From Mangrovibrevibacter kandeliae (GTDB lineage: Bacteria > Pseudomonadota > Alphaproteobacteria > Rhizobiales > Rhizobiaceae), in contig NZ_JANIFJ010000003.1 of the NCBI RefSeq assembly GCF_024519155.1, forward strand, positions 1 to 64,000: a stretch of DNA of 64,000 nucleotides, given 5' to 3'. Every line of letters begins with the position of its first letter. The first letter of the stretch is position 1. Below the pieces are notes generated by a model. The model had not been told where the DNA came from and ran no database searches. It saw only the letters and a program-made list of their open reading frames with translations. A program made the position numbers and the translations under genes. Positions 29,085 to 39,763 of this stretch are shown one piece after another.

Positions 29085-30143
29085 ATGACCGCCGATCCCT
29101 CCGCCCGCCCCCGCATCGCCTCCGTGGCGACAGCCCTGCCGCCGCATCGGCTGCCTCAGTCCGAGGTCGTCGCCCATGCAGCCGAAACCTTCGGTGGACG
29201 CTTCCGTGACTTCGAGCGATTGCGCCCGGTTTTCGAGAATACCGGCATCGAGATGCGCTACTCGGTGCGGCCCTTCGAATGGTTCCACCAGCCCCAGGAC
29301 TGGCAGACCCGCACGCAGGCCTATCTGGACGGGGCCACCGCGCTCTTCATGGATGCGGCGCGGCAGGCGCTCGCGGCCGCCGATCTTCCTGCCGAGGCGA
29401 TCGACACGGTGGTGACGATCTCCTCCACCGGCGTCGCGACGCCGTCGCTCGAGGCACGTGCTCACGCCGCACTCGGCTTGCGGGCCGATGTCCGCCGGGT
29501 GCCGGTCTTCGGCCTGGGGTGTGCCGGCGGCGTCAGCGGGGTGTCGCTGGCGGCACGGCTCGCTGCGGCCGACCCCGGCAGCCGGGTGCTGGTCGTCGCG
29601 GTCGAGATCTGCACGCTCGCCTTCCGGTCGGATGAGATGACCAAGAGCAACATCGTGGCGACCGCGCTGTTCGGCGACGGCGCCGCGGCCGCGGTGCTCG
29701 TCGCGGACGGGCGCCCGGGGCCGCGTGTGGTGGCGAGCGGCGAGCATCTGTGGCCGGACACACTGGGCGTCATGGGTTGGCAGATCGATCCGCTCGGATT
29801 CGGCGCGATCTTCTCGGCCTCCATTCCCGATCTCGTGACCGAGCGCATGCGGCCGGCCGTCGCCGGGTTTCTCGCCAGCCGGGACGAGGCGGTCGCCGAT
29901 CTCGGCGGCTTTGCCTTCCATCCCGGCGGCACAAAGGTCGTGGCAGCCCTCGAGGGCGCCTTCGAGCTTCCGGCGGGGGCCCTCGACATCGAGCGGGACA
30001 CGCTGCGCCAGGTCGGCAACATGTCGGCGCCGACGGCACTGTTCGTGCTGAAGCGCAAGCTCGAAGCCGGGCTCGGCGGCCGCGCTCTGCTGGCCGCGCT
30101 TGGGCCGGGCTTTACCGCCAGTCTCGTGCGCCTCGATGCTTGA
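29085..30143 (+). CDS. Type III polyketide synthase (chalcone/stilbene synthase family)
   Basis: The 352-residue protein (from ATG 29085) has the type III PKS triad: Cys146 in FGLGCAGG, His279 in FAFHPGGTK and Asn312 in QVGNMSAPTALF. Such enzymes extend an acyl-CoA with malonyl-CoA and cyclise the product to alkylpyrones or alkylresorcinols. An alternative start is ATG 29049; neither start has a clear Shine-Dalgarno. The stop overlaps the next gene, an ICMT-type methyltransferase, by eight bases. This resembles the BpsA-BpsB pair of Bacillus. The product is unknown. Confidence 0.9.
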   Translation: MTADPSARPRIASVATALPPHRLPQSEVVAHAAETFGGRFRDFERLRPVFENTGIEMRYSVRPFEWFHQPQDWQTRTQAYLDGATALFMDAARQALAAADLPAEAIDTVVTISSTGVATPSLEARAHAALGLRADVRRVPVFGLGCAGGVSGVSLAARLAAADPGSRVLVVAVEICTLAFRSDEMTKSNIVATALFGDGAAAAVLVADGRPGPRVVASGEHLWPDTLGVMGWQIDPLGFGAIFSASIPDLVTERMRPAVAGFLASRDEAVADLGGFAFHPGGTKVVAALEGAFELPAGALDIERDTLRQVGNMSAPTALFVLKRKLEAGLGGRALLAALGPGFTASLVRLDA

Positions 30144-30693
30144 ACTCGGCATGGCCACTGCGCCGGCTTGGGGGACTGGCGCCATCCTCGGCTACGTCAC
30201 GCTGCAGCGCCTCGTCGAGCTGGCGATCGCCAGGCGCAACACCCGCCGGCTTCTAGCGGAGGGCGGCTTCGAGGTCGGTCGCCGGCACTATCCGGCCATC
30301 GTCCTCCTGCACGGCCTCTGGCTCGCGACGATCTGGCTGACGGCCTTCGGCCAGCCGCTCCATCTGCTGCCTCTGGCGCTCTTCGCGCTCGTGCAGGCGC
30401 TGCGCTTCTGGACGCTTGCCGCCATCGGGCGGCGCTGGACGACGCGCATCATCGTCGTCCCGGGCGAGCATCTGGTCGCACGCGGACCGTACCGCTTTCT
30501 CTCGCATCCGAACTACGTGGTCGTGGCTTGCGAGATCGCGCTGCTGCCAGCCGTCTTCGGGCTCTGGGCCACGTGCGTGATCTTCACGGTGCTCAACGCC
30601 GCGGTGCTGGCGATCCGCATAAGCGCTGAAAATCAGGGGCTGCGCGAACACGCGGCGCCGCGGGAGCGAATGCAGCGTTCAGCCATCGGCTAG
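30136..30693 (+). CDS. Isoprenylcysteine carboxyl methyltransferase-family membrane methyltransferase
   Basis: The 185-residue product has about four membrane segments and the ICMT-family SAM-binding string GPYRFLSHPNYVVV. In Bacillus and Streptomyces, proteins of this family next to a type III PKS (BpsB, SrsB) O-methylate alkylpyrones or phenolic lipids. Translational overlap with the PKS gene supports the same job here. ATG 30136 is used; ATG 30151 is also possible. The 3' end overlaps the convergent YaiI-family gene by 15 bases. Confidence 0.85.
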   Translation: MLELGMATAPAWGTGAILGYVTLQRLVELAIARRNTRRLLAEGGFEVGRRHYPAIVLLHGLWLATIWLTAFGQPLHLLPLALFALVQALRFWTLAAIGRRWTTRIIVVPGEHLVARGPYRFLSHPNYVVVACEIALLPAVFGLWATCVIFTVLNAAVLAIRISAENQGLREHAAPRERMQRSAIG

Positions 30694-31128
30694 GCGGCGC
30701 AGCAGAAGATCCAGCGCCTGGCGGAACCGCGACCGGTCTGCAGCGGTGAAAGCGGCATTGTATCCCTTGCTTTCACCGGTTTCTCTGAGGTGCTGCTTGA
30801 AGGCGCGCATCGAGAGGGCGGTGCCGATCGTCTCCGGGGTGAACGGCCGGCCGGTCGGTCCGAGCACGGTCGCGCCTCGTTCGAGCGCGCGTGCGGCGAG
30901 CGGGATGTCGGCGGTGATGACCACATCCCGCGGCCCGGCTTCTTCGATGATCCGGTCGTCCGCCGCGTCGGCTCCCTCCGCAACGACGACAATGCGCGCG
31001 CCCGGATAGCGCGAGGGTCGGATGCCGCCGTTCGAGACGAGAACGAGCTCGGCGCCGTAACGGTCGGCGATCTCGAGCGCCTCGTCCTTCACCGGGCAGG
31101 CGTCGGCATCGACGAAGATGCGGGGCAG
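30679..31128 (-). CDS. YaiI/YqxD-family protein (DUF188), apparent CTG start
   Basis: The protein belongs to the UPF0178/YaiI family, a PIN-like fold of unclear function. The family N-terminus, PRIFVDADACPVKDE, is encoded upstream of the first ATG/GTG/TTG-type codon (GTG 31092, which is the Val of ACPVKDE). No ATG, GTG or TTG lies in frame between that point and an upstream stop at 31195-31197. A CTG at 31126-31128 precedes PRIFVDADA, with AAAAAGGAG ending eight bases before it. Start at CTG is therefore proposed, giving 149 residues, a normal length. The core GGIRPSRYPGA-VITADIPLAARA is clear. Confidence 0.85.
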   Translation of the reverse strand: MPRIFVDADACPVKDEALEIADRYGAELVLVSNGGIRPSRYPGARIVVVAEGADAADDRIIEEAGPRDVVITADIPLAARALERGATVLGPTGRPFTPETIGTALSMRAFKQHLRETGESKGYNAAFTAADRSRFRQALDLLLRRLADG

Positions 31129-31213
31129 TGGCTCGTCTCCTTTTTCATCCGTCGGTTGCCGAGCGGGCGGGGCGCGGCATCTCTCCGTGTGACTTCATTC
31201 GAGGATTGCCGCC

Positions 31214-31891
31214 ATGCTGTCCAGCCGCACCGCCTTTCTGTTCGATCTCGACGGGACGCTCGTCGACAGCGTCTACCAGCACGTCATGGCCTGGCACCAG
31301 GCGCTGAATGCCGAGGGAATCGATCTTCCGGTCTGGAAGATCCATCGCAAGATCGGCATGAGCGGCGGGCTGTTTGCCAACAAGCTGCTGCGCGAGACCG
31401 GCCTTGCGATCACCGAGGAGCGCCTCGACGCGTTGCGCCAGGGGCACGCCATGGCCTTCCGGCGCCTGGATGCGGAGATACGGCCTCTGCCCGGTGCCGT
31501 GGAGCTCCTCGCGGCGCTGACCGAGCATGAGGTGCCCTGGGCGATCGCGACGAGCGGCCGCATGGAGACCGCGGAGCCATCGATCCGCCGGCTCGGCGTC
31601 GATCCGCAGAAGGTGCCGGTGATCACGCGCGACCAGGTGCGCTATGCCAAGCCTGATCCCGACCTCTTCATCACCGCCGCCGACGAATTGCATCATGCGA
31701 TCCAGGACTGCTTCGTGGTCGGCGACAGCATCTGGGACATCCTCGCCGCAGGCCGCGCCCGTGCGCTCGGCATCGGGCTTCTGACCGGCGGCTACGGCGC
31801 GCACGAGCTGGAGACCAGCGGGGCGTATCGCGTCTTCGAGAGCCCGGCGGAGCTTCTGGACAATCTCGACGAGCTCGGCGTGCGATCCTGA
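31214..31891 (+). CDS. HAD-superfamily phosphatase, second copy
   Basis: The 225-residue protein has motif I FLFDLDGTLVDS, cap region GIDLPVWKIHRKIGMSGG, a TSGR motif II, Lys in YAKPDPDLF and motif IV VVGDSIWDILAA. It is a C1-capped HAD hydrolase related to phosphoglycolate phosphatase and beta-phosphoglucomutase. It is divergent from the YaiI-family gene and 113 bases before pccA. Substrate unknown. Confidence 0.87.
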   Translation: MLSSRTAFLFDLDGTLVDSVYQHVMAWHQALNAEGIDLPVWKIHRKIGMSGGLFANKLLRETGLAITEERLDALRQGHAMAFRRLDAEIRPLPGAVELLAALTEHEVPWAIATSGRMETAEPSIRRLGVDPQKVPVITRDQVRYAKPDPDLFITAADELHHAIQDCFVVGDSIWDILAAGRARALGIGLLTGGYGAHELETSGAYRVFESPAELLDNLDELGVRS

Positions 31892-32004
31892 GGGCGCCTG
31901 GCGCCGTTCAGGCGTGACTTGCAGGGCCGAGCCCGACGCGCGACAACTGGCCGGGAGGGGCAGGGACGCGAGCGGGGTCTGCCTGCGGGGGAGCGTTGCG
32001 TCGC

Positions 32005-34064
<2,060 letters not shown>

Positions 34065-34068
<4 letters not shown>

Positions 34069-34340
34069 AGACGGTGAGGGTGGTGGTCGGCGGCCGTGTC
34101 CAGGGCGTCGGCTATCGCGCCTGGTGCCGCGGCGTCGCACGGGAGATCGGCCTCGCCGGCCGGGTGCGCAACCGGCGCGACGGCACCGTCGAGGCAGTCC
34201 TTGCAGGCGACGAGGCCATGATCGATACGATGCTGGCACGGCTGCGGCAGGGGCCGCCCGGATCGCGGGTCGATTCGGTCGACGTCGCGCCCGCCGACGA
34301 CGATCAGACGAGCGGCTTCGAGATCCGTTCGACCGCGTGA
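34065..34340 (+). CDS. Acylphosphatase
   Basis: The 91-residue enzyme hydrolyses acyl phosphates. The catalytic Arg lies in [13 protein letters not shown] and the Asn in [14 protein letters not shown], as in the AcyP family. The start is GTG, overlapping the pccA stop by four bases (GTGA), so it is probably co-translated. Its last 37 bases overlap the convergent lipB end. Confidence 0.92.
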
Positions 34341-35092
34341 ACGGGCGCGGCAGCGCGCGGGGCCTGGGTCGGCCCGAACACGCTCTCGAAGGTCCGCCGC
34401 AGCACGGCGTCCACCTCCGGCATCGACACGGGGACGCCGAGATCGACGAGGCTCGTCACGCCGTGCTCCCGCACCCCGCACGGGACGATTCCCGAGAAGT
34501 GCTCCAGGTTGGGATCGACGTTGAGGCTGATGCCGTGAAAGGTCACCCAGCGGCGCACCCGAATGCCGATCGCCGCGATCTTGTCCTCCGCCGTTCCGCC
34601 CGCCGGACCGGGTGCGCGCTCCGGCCGGCGCACCCAGACGCCGACCCGGTCCTCCCGCCGTTCACCCCTGATCTGGAACTCCGCGAGCGTCGCGATCAGC
34701 CAGGCCTCCAGCGCGGCCACGAAGGCGCGCACGTCCGGCCGACGCCGCTTCAGGTCGAGGAGCACGTAGGCCACCCGCTGGCCTGGGCCGTGATAGGTGT
34801 ATTCGCCGCCGCGGCCCGTGGCGAAGACGGGAAACCGGTCGGGCGACACGAGATCGGTCGCCCGTGCGCTGGTGCCGGCGGTGTAGAGGGGCGGATGCTC
34901 GACGAGAAGGACCGCCTCCGGCGAACGCCCGTCGGCAATCGCCGCCACCCGCTCTTCCATCAGCCGAACGGCCTCGGGATAGTCGAGGAGCCCGTCCACG
35001 ATGATCCACTCGACCGGGGCGTCCGCGCTGTCCGGCGGGAAGCGAGGTGCCGAGGTGGCGAGGCGGGGGGACGGCGCGGACATGACGCTCAT
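34304..35092 (-). CDS. lipB: Octanoyltransferase LipB
   Basis: The 262-residue enzyme moves octanoyl from acyl carrier protein to lipoyl domains in lipoate synthesis. The nucleophile Cys is in [12 protein letters not shown] and the conserved Lys in [39 protein letters not shown] is also diagnostic. Starts at ATG 35092 and 35083 both fit. A longer frame is rejected because it would run into the tRNA gene. The 3' end overlaps the acylphosphatase gene tail to tail. Confidence 0.93.
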   Translation of the reverse strand: MSVMSAPSPRLATSAPRFPPDSADAPVEWIIVDGLLDYPEAVRLMEERVAAIADGRSPEAVLLVEHPPLYTAGTSARATDLVSPDRFPVFATGRGGEYTYHGPGQRVAYVLLDLKRRRPDVRAFVAALEAWLIATLAEFQIRGERREDRVGVWVRRPERAPGPAGGTAEDKIAAIGIRVRRWVTFHGISLNVDPNLEHFSGIVPCGVREHGVTSLVDLGVPVSMPEVDAVLRRTFESVFGPTQAPRAAAPVHAVERISKPLV

Positions 35093-35168
35093 GTAGCTGC
35101 CGGCGCCTTCCGTTTGAAGACGCCGGCACATCGCGGGCGGATTTCCGGTCGGCAGACCGGGAAAGTGC

Positions 35169-35196
35169 TTGTGTCGCCGAAGGGCTTTTGTTACAT
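35169..35196 (+). promoter_or_regulatory. Weak promoter-like pair before the tRNA-Leu gene
   Basis: TTGTGT (35169-35174) and TTACAT (35191-35196), 16 bases apart, lie 36 bases before the tRNA. The match to consensus is poor, but position and local AT content fit a tRNA promoter. Confidence 0.3.
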
Positions 35197-35232
35197 GCCC
35201 GCAGCCGACCGGGAGACCGGTCCCAGCGACGT

Positions 35233-35317
35233 GCGGTCGTGGCGGAATTGGTAGACGCGCAGCGTTGAGGTCGCTGTGGGGCAACCCGTGGAAGTTCGAG
35301 TCTTCTCGACCGCACCA
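35233..35317 (+). tRNA. tRNA-Leu (anticodon GAG)
   Basis: The acceptor stem GCGGTCG (35233-35239) pairs perfectly with CGACCGC (35307-35313), followed by A and an encoded CCA. The anticodon stem CAGCG/CGCTG encloses TTGAGGT, giving anticodon GAG, which reads CUC and CUU. A long variable arm and the D-loop GGCGGAATTGGTAGACGC are typical of class II Leu tRNAs. TTCGAGT forms the T loop. A CCCCTTTTT run follows, without a hairpin of its own. Confidence 0.97.
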
Positions 35318-35497
35318 TCCCCTTTTTATGCTGCTTTAGCTGTGGTTTTTGGCCTCAGCCCCGCATCTGCCTGCAAGGTGCGGGGATAGATGTTCAGGAC
35401 GCGTTCCTGTTCAGCTGCTCTCTTGGCGAGCCTGCGACGCTCCGCGCACCGACGACCTGTCGGATGCGTTGCGTCCACATCCGACCCCGTCCGTCCG

Positions 35498-35749
35498 TCA
35501 GCGGCGATAGTCCGCCAGCTTCACGATGTTCGTCGCTTGCTTCGGCTCCGGCTGGCGCGCCGCGTTTCGCGCGTGAGCGAAGGCGAGATCGCACATCGCG
35601 ACGGCGACTTCCGACGGCTCCCACCCGACGGCCTTCGCCGACGCGACGAGCGCCTCGAACGGCCCCTCGAGGGACACGCGGCACAGTGCCCCGCGCGCTT
35701 CCGGCCGAATGTCCGGCAGGGGCGGGAGGGGCTTCATCATCTCGCTCAT
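35498..35749 (-). CDS. Conserved hypothetical 83-residue protein
   Basis: ATG 35749 is preceded by GAGAGG with a six-base spacer, so the longer frame upstream is not used. The product starts MSEMMKPLPPLPDIRPEARG and ends NIVKLADYRR, with a helical middle segment (FEALVASAKAVGWEPSEVAV). It has no signal peptide or membrane segment. No family is recognised. An inverted repeat lies 19 bases upstream of the start. Bases 35318-35497 hold nothing recognisable beyond the tRNA tail. Confidence 0.7.
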   Translation of the reverse strand: MSEMMKPLPPLPDIRPEARGALCRVSLEGPFEALVASAKAVGWEPSEVAVAMCDLAFAHARNAARQPEPKQATNIVKLADYRR

Positions 35750-35768
35750 AATCAGCCTCTCGAATAAA

Positions 35769-35782
35769 GTTGTACGCACAAC
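35769..35782. repeat. Inverted repeat GTTGT-ACGC-ACAAC upstream of the 83-residue protein gene
   Basis: A 14-base palindrome with five-base arms sits 19 bases before the ATG of the minus-strand gene and 218 bases before mgtE. Its place near a start fits an operator. The arms are short enough to arise by chance. Confidence 0.3.
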
Positions 35783-36000
35783 GTCGCCTCGATTGTGGCG
35801 GTTGCCGCAGCATCGAGCGACCTTCGTGCGGATAGTGAACGAAGCGTTCGCACCCGGCGTGGGGGAGGGGCTCCCCGCTGCCGGCCAGTCACTCCGGTGC
35901 ACTCAGGCAAAGCTGTCGCACGGTCGTGCGGCGGCTTGCGTCCGCCCGAATTTCATCTAGACCCGGCAGCCATGGACACCGCGCGACAGAGGGGGCGAAG

Positions 36001-37410
36001 ATGGCTGACGACCGGCTTGTCGATGACGCGCCCGCCGAGGCGTGGTCGCCTGTCTATGACGACGACGGCAATATCGATTCGGACTTCCTGACGCGCGTCG
36101 CGGCGGCGATCGCCGACCGCGACACCCTGTTCCTGCGCCCGGAAGTCGGCCGGCTGCACGAATCGGAGCTCGCCGACCTCCTCGTGCGGCTGACGCCGGA
36201 GGCCCGCCAGGCGCTGGTGCGCCTGATGGGCGAGGAGTTCGACTACACCGCGCTGACCGAACTCGACGAGGCGATCCGCCTCGAGATCGTCGATGCGATG
36301 CCGAATGCGCAGATCGCCGAGGCGGTGCGCGAGCTCAATTCGGACGACGCCGTCTACATCCTGGAGGATCTCGACGAGGAGGACCGCAAGGAGATCCTCG
36401 AACAGCTGCCGTTCCGCGAACGGATCCGGCTGCGCCGGGCGCTCGAATATCCGGAAGAGTCGGCCGGCCGCCGGATGCAGACCGAGTTCGTGGCCGTGCC
36501 GCCGTTCTGGACCGTCGGCCAGACCATCGACTACATGCGCGAGGACGAGGACCTGCCGGAGCGCTTCTCCCAGATCTTCGTCGTCGATCCCTCCTTCAAA
36601 CTTCTCGGCGCGGTCGATCTCGACCGGGTGCTGCGCACCAAGCGGCCCGAGAAGGTCGAGGAGATCATGCACGAGACGCGTCACGCGATCCCGGCCGTGA
36701 TGGACCAGGAAGAGGCGGCGCAGATCTTCCAGCAATACGACCTCCTCTCCGCCGCGGTCGTCGACGACAGCGAGCGGCTGGTCGGCGTGCTGACCATCGA
36801 CGACGTCGTCGACATGATCCAGGAGGAGGCGGAAGAGGACATCCGCCGGCTCGGCGGCGTCGGCGACGAGGAGATCTCGGACACGGTGCTGACCGCGGCG
36901 CGTTCGCGCATCGGCTGGCTCTTGATCAACCTCCTCACCGCATTCCTCGCCTCGTCGGTGATCGGCCTCTTCGACGCCACGATCCAGCAGATGGTGGCGC
37001 TCGCCGTCCTGATGCCGATCGTCGCATCGATGGGAGGCAACGCGGGAACGCAGACGATGACGGTGACCGTGCGGGCGCTCGCGACGCGCGACCTCGACAT
37101 CTACAATTCCGGCCGCATCATCCGCAGGGAGGTGCTGGTGGGCCTTCTGAACGGCGTCTGCTTCGCCGTGCTCGTCGGCATCGTGGCGGCCGTGTGGTTC
37201 GAAAATGTCGGCCTCGGCGAGGTGATCGGCGCGGCGATGATCGTCAACATGATCGCCGCAGCGCTGGCCGGCATGCTGATTCCGCTGGTGCTGCATCGCT
37301 TCGGGGCCGATCCCGCAATCGCCTCCGGCGTCTTCGTCACGACGGTGACGGACGTCGTCGGCTTCTTCGGCTTCCTCAGCTTCGCCAGCTGGTGGTTCGG
37401 CCTGCACTGA
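36001..37410 (+). CDS. mgtE: Magnesium transporter MgtE
   Basis: The 469-residue protein is an Mg2+ channel. An acidic N-terminal helical domain is followed by a CBS pair (about 155-275, with LLGAVDLDRVL and LVGVLTIDDVVDMIQEE) and five membrane helices. The pore region has ASMGGNAGTQTMTVTVRA. The N and CBS domains sense cytosolic Mg2+ and gate the pore in characterised MgtE proteins. ATG 36001 follows a GAGGGGG purine tract. No M-box is seen upstream. Confidence 0.94.
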   Translation: MADDRLVDDAPAEAWSPVYDDDGNIDSDFLTRVAAAIADRDTLFLRPEVGRLHESELADLLVRLTPEARQALVRLMGEEFDYTALTELDEAIRLEIVDAMPNAQIAEAVRELNSDDAVYILEDLDEEDRKEILEQLPFRERIRLRRALEYPEESAGRRMQTEFVAVPPFWTVGQTIDYMREDEDLPERFSQIFVVDPSFKLLGAVDLDRVLRTKRPEKVEEIMHETRHAIPAVMDQEEAAQIFQQYDLLSAAVVDDSERLVGVLTIDDVVDMIQEEAEEDIRRLGGVGDEEISDTVLTAARSRIGWLLINLLTAFLASSVIGLFDATIQQMVALAVLMPIVASMGGNAGTQTMTVTVRALATRDLDIYNSGRIIRREVLVGLLNGVCFAVLVGIVAAVWFENVGLGEVIGAAMIVNMIAAALAGMLIPLVLHRFGADPAIASGVFVTTVTDVVGFFGFLSFASWWFGLH

Positions 37411-37429
37411 AGCCGGGGAGGCGTACGCG

Positions 37430-37822
37430 ATGCGGGAATACTACACGATCACCGAACTGACGCGCGAGTTCGCGATCTCGACCCGCACCATCCGGTTCTA
37501 TGAGGACGAGGGGCTGATCCAGCCGATCCGGCGCGGCCGCACCCGCCTGTTCCGGCAGTCCGACCGGCAACTCCTGCGCATGATCCTGCGCGGCAAGCGG
37601 CTCGGGCTTGCGATCTCAGACATTCGCGAGATCGTCCAGATGCACAAGTTACCCTCGGGCGAAGCCGGTCAGCTGCGCATGACGGTCCGGCGCGTCGGCG
37701 AGCGGCGGCGCGAGTTCGAGCAGAAGCGCCGCGACATCGAGGACCTGATGGCCGAGCTCGACCAGATCGAGGAGGCCTGTCTGACGCGCATGGCCGAACT
37801 CGGCATCGCGCCGGGTCCCTAA
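37430..37822 (+). CDS. MerR-family transcriptional regulator
   Basis: The 130-residue protein has an N-terminal MerR winged helix, YYTITELTREFAISTRTIRF with YEDEGLIQPIRRGRTRLF, then a coiled-coil dimerisation helix (about 80-115). There are few Cys residues, so metal sensing of the classic type is unlikely. The layout resembles LiuR-type MerR regulators of branched-chain acyl-CoA breakdown. It lies 19 bases after mgtE and may be co-transcribed. Target genes are not evident nearby. Confidence 0.85.
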   Translation: MREYYTITELTREFAISTRTIRFYEDEGLIQPIRRGRTRLFRQSDRQLLRMILRGKRLGLAISDIREIVQMHKLPSGEAGQLRMTVRRVGERRREFEQKRRDIEDLMAELDQIEEACLTRMAELGIAPGP

Positions 37823-37840
37823 CCAGCGGGAGGGCCATCG

Positions 37841-38833
37841 TCACCCACCCGATTGCGGCGCCGCCGGCGCCGGCGGCGGCTCGGCGCGGGCCCCGCACTG
37901 CGCCGCCATGCCTTGCACGCGCTCGTATTCCATCGGCGTCAGGGTGTTCTGCACGAGCCGATACGTGAGATTCTCCCGCCGCAGATCGGCACCGACGCAG
38001 CCGCAGTAGCGGCGGCAGAAGCGCTCGTCGCGCTCGGCGAGGCAGGACGAGCTGCAGATCGCGGGGAACTGGGCCGCCAGATCGGCCGGCCAGATCTGCG
38101 CCGTCAGCCACACGCAGCCGAACAGCAACGGCTGGTGCAGGAGGTAGAACAGGAGGGCGTGGCGGCCGAGCGCGTTCAGCACCGGGACGCGGCGCATCGC
38201 CCCGTTCCACGCGGCGAGCCGCGCGAGGATGCCGTGACGTTCGGCCACGAGTCCGCCGGCAACCCCGAGGAGGACGATGCCGAGAAACGGAACCAGCGGC
38301 ACGTAGTCGCTGGAGAAGGGGGGGCGCTCGGCGAGGCCCACCCAGGCCAGCCACCGCGACTCGGTCAACGGCGTCGAGAGGCCGGTGAAGGGCAGGGCAA
38401 TGAGGACCAGCCCCGTGGCGAGCGTCGCGAGAGGCGGGAGCCGCAGGAAGGCAAGGCCGACAAGGCTTGCCACCGCGATCTCGTGCAGCACGCCGAAGAA
38501 CACGAAGCTGCTGGCATCGACAAACCAGGTGGCGATGCTGACGGCGAGGGCGCCTGCGACGACCTGCGCCTCGCGCCGCCAGAACGGCTGCCAGCGGATG
38601 CCGTCGCGGTGCGCGAGCACGAGGCTGAGGCCGGCGAGGAACAGGAAGGTCGAGACGATGCCGCGCGCGTACAGGCGCCAGAAGCCATGCCCCGTGGTCC
38701 CGCGCAGCACGTAGCCGAAGAACTCGAGATCCCAGGTGAAATGGTAGCTCGCCATCGCCAGAAGCGCGACGCCGCGCAGCGTGTCGATCAGCTGGACGCG
38801 TTGCCGCGTCCGTGAGGGGGCGCCTTGGTCCAC
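37841..38833 (-). CDS. DUF1624 multi-pass membrane protein with Cys-rich C-terminal tail
   Basis: The 330-residue protein matches DUF1624/heparan-alpha-glucosaminide N-acetyltransferase-like proteins. It begins RVQLIDTLRGVALLAMASYH and has about eight hydrophobic segments. HALLFYLLHQPLLFG is a conserved helix. The last ~75 residues are soluble and contain a Cys cluster, CSSSC, FCRRYCGC, plus a later Cys. This tail could bind metal or form disulfides. Function is unknown; acyl transfer is suggested by family only. It diverges from the aldo/keto reductase gene. Confidence 0.83.
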   Translation of the reverse strand: MDQGAPSRTRQRVQLIDTLRGVALLAMASYHFTWDLEFFGYVLRGTTGHGFWRLYARGIVSTFLFLAGLSLVLAHRDGIRWQPFWRREAQVVAGALAVSIATWFVDASSFVFFGVLHEIAVASLVGLAFLRLPPLATLATGLVLIALPFTGLSTPLTESRWLAWVGLAERPPFSSDYVPLVPFLGIVLLGVAGGLVAERHGILARLAAWNGAMRRVPVLNALGRHALLFYLLHQPLLFGCVWLTAQIWPADLAAQFPAICSSSCLAERDERFCRRYCGCVGADLRRENLTYRLVQNTLTPMEYERVQGMAAQCGARAEPPPAPAAPQSGG

Positions 38834-38911
38834 GTCGTCTTCCCCAGTCTGGAAACATGCCGCGCCGGCCTATGTTCAAAGGCACGCACCGCGGGCGGGC
38901 AGGCGCGCGTC

Positions 38912-39763
38912 ATGGCACAGGACAAAGCTCATATGAAGATCATCGAGACGAACGGCGCATCCATTCCGGCCATCGGCCTCGGCACGTTCACGCTGGAGGG
39001 CGCACAGTGTGCCGACATGGTCGCGCGAGCCATCGAGGCCGGCTACCGGCACATCGACACCGCCCGCATGTACGCCAACGAGCGCGAGGTGGGGCAGGGC
39101 ATCCGCGCGAGCGGCATCGAGCGAAGCGCGCTCTTCGTGACCACCAAGGTCTGGTGGACCGACATCGGCGGCGAGGATCTGGTTCCGAGCGCCGAGGCGG
39201 CGCTGGAGGCGCTCGGCCTCGACGCGGTGGATCTCCTGCTGATTCACTGGCCGAACCGGGAGGTGCCGCTCGAGTCCTCGATCGGAGCGCTGAACGCGGC
39301 GAAGGAGCAGGGCTTGACCCGCAGCATCGGCGTCGCGAACTTCACCAGCTCGATGTTCGACGAGGCTGCCGCCATGTCCACGGCGCCGCTCGTCTGCAAT
39401 CAGGTCGAATATCATCCCTTCCTGTCGCAGGAGGCGGTGCTCGGCGCCTGCGCCCGTCATGAGGCGGCGCTCGTCGCCTATTCGCCGCTCGGGCGCGGCG
39501 GCGACATCCTGTCGAACTCCGCAGTGCGCGAGGCGGCCGAACGGCACGGCAAGACGCCTGCGCAGATCGTGCTGCGCTGGGAGATCGAGCAGGACAAGGT
39601 CGCGGCGATCCCGCGGACCTCCAAGGCCGAGCGGCTGGCCGAGAACATCGACATCTTCGACTTCGAGCTGACCGAGGCGGAGCACGACGCTCTGACTGCA
39701 TTGACCACGCGACGGGCGCGCCTCGTCAATCCCGCCTTCGCGCCGAACTGGGACCGCACCTGA
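38912..39763 (+). CDS. Aldo/keto reductase
   Basis: The NADPH-dependent reductase has the AKR tetrad at Asp49, Tyr54, Lys79 and His112 (GYRHIDTARMYANE, TTKVWW, LLLIHWPN). C-terminal IPRTSKAERLAENIDIFDFE binds the cofactor phosphate. It resembles 2,5-diketo-D-gluconate reductase-like AKRs. Starts ATG 38912 and ATG 38933 are both possible. The first gives 283 residues. The stop overlaps the mechanosensitive-channel start by one base (TGATG). Confidence 0.92.
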   Translation: MAQDKAHMKIIETNGASIPAIGLGTFTLEGAQCADMVARAIEAGYRHIDTARMYANEREVGQGIRASGIERSALFVTTKVWWTDIGGEDLVPSAEAALEALGLDAVDLLLIHWPNREVPLESSIGALNAAKEQGLTRSIGVANFTSSMFDEAAAMSTAPLVCNQVEYHPFLSQEAVLGACARHEAALVAYSPLGRGGDILSNSAVREAAERHGKTPAQIVLRWEIEQDKVAAIPRTSKAERLAENIDIFDFELTEAEHDALTALTTRRARLVNPAFAPNWDRT

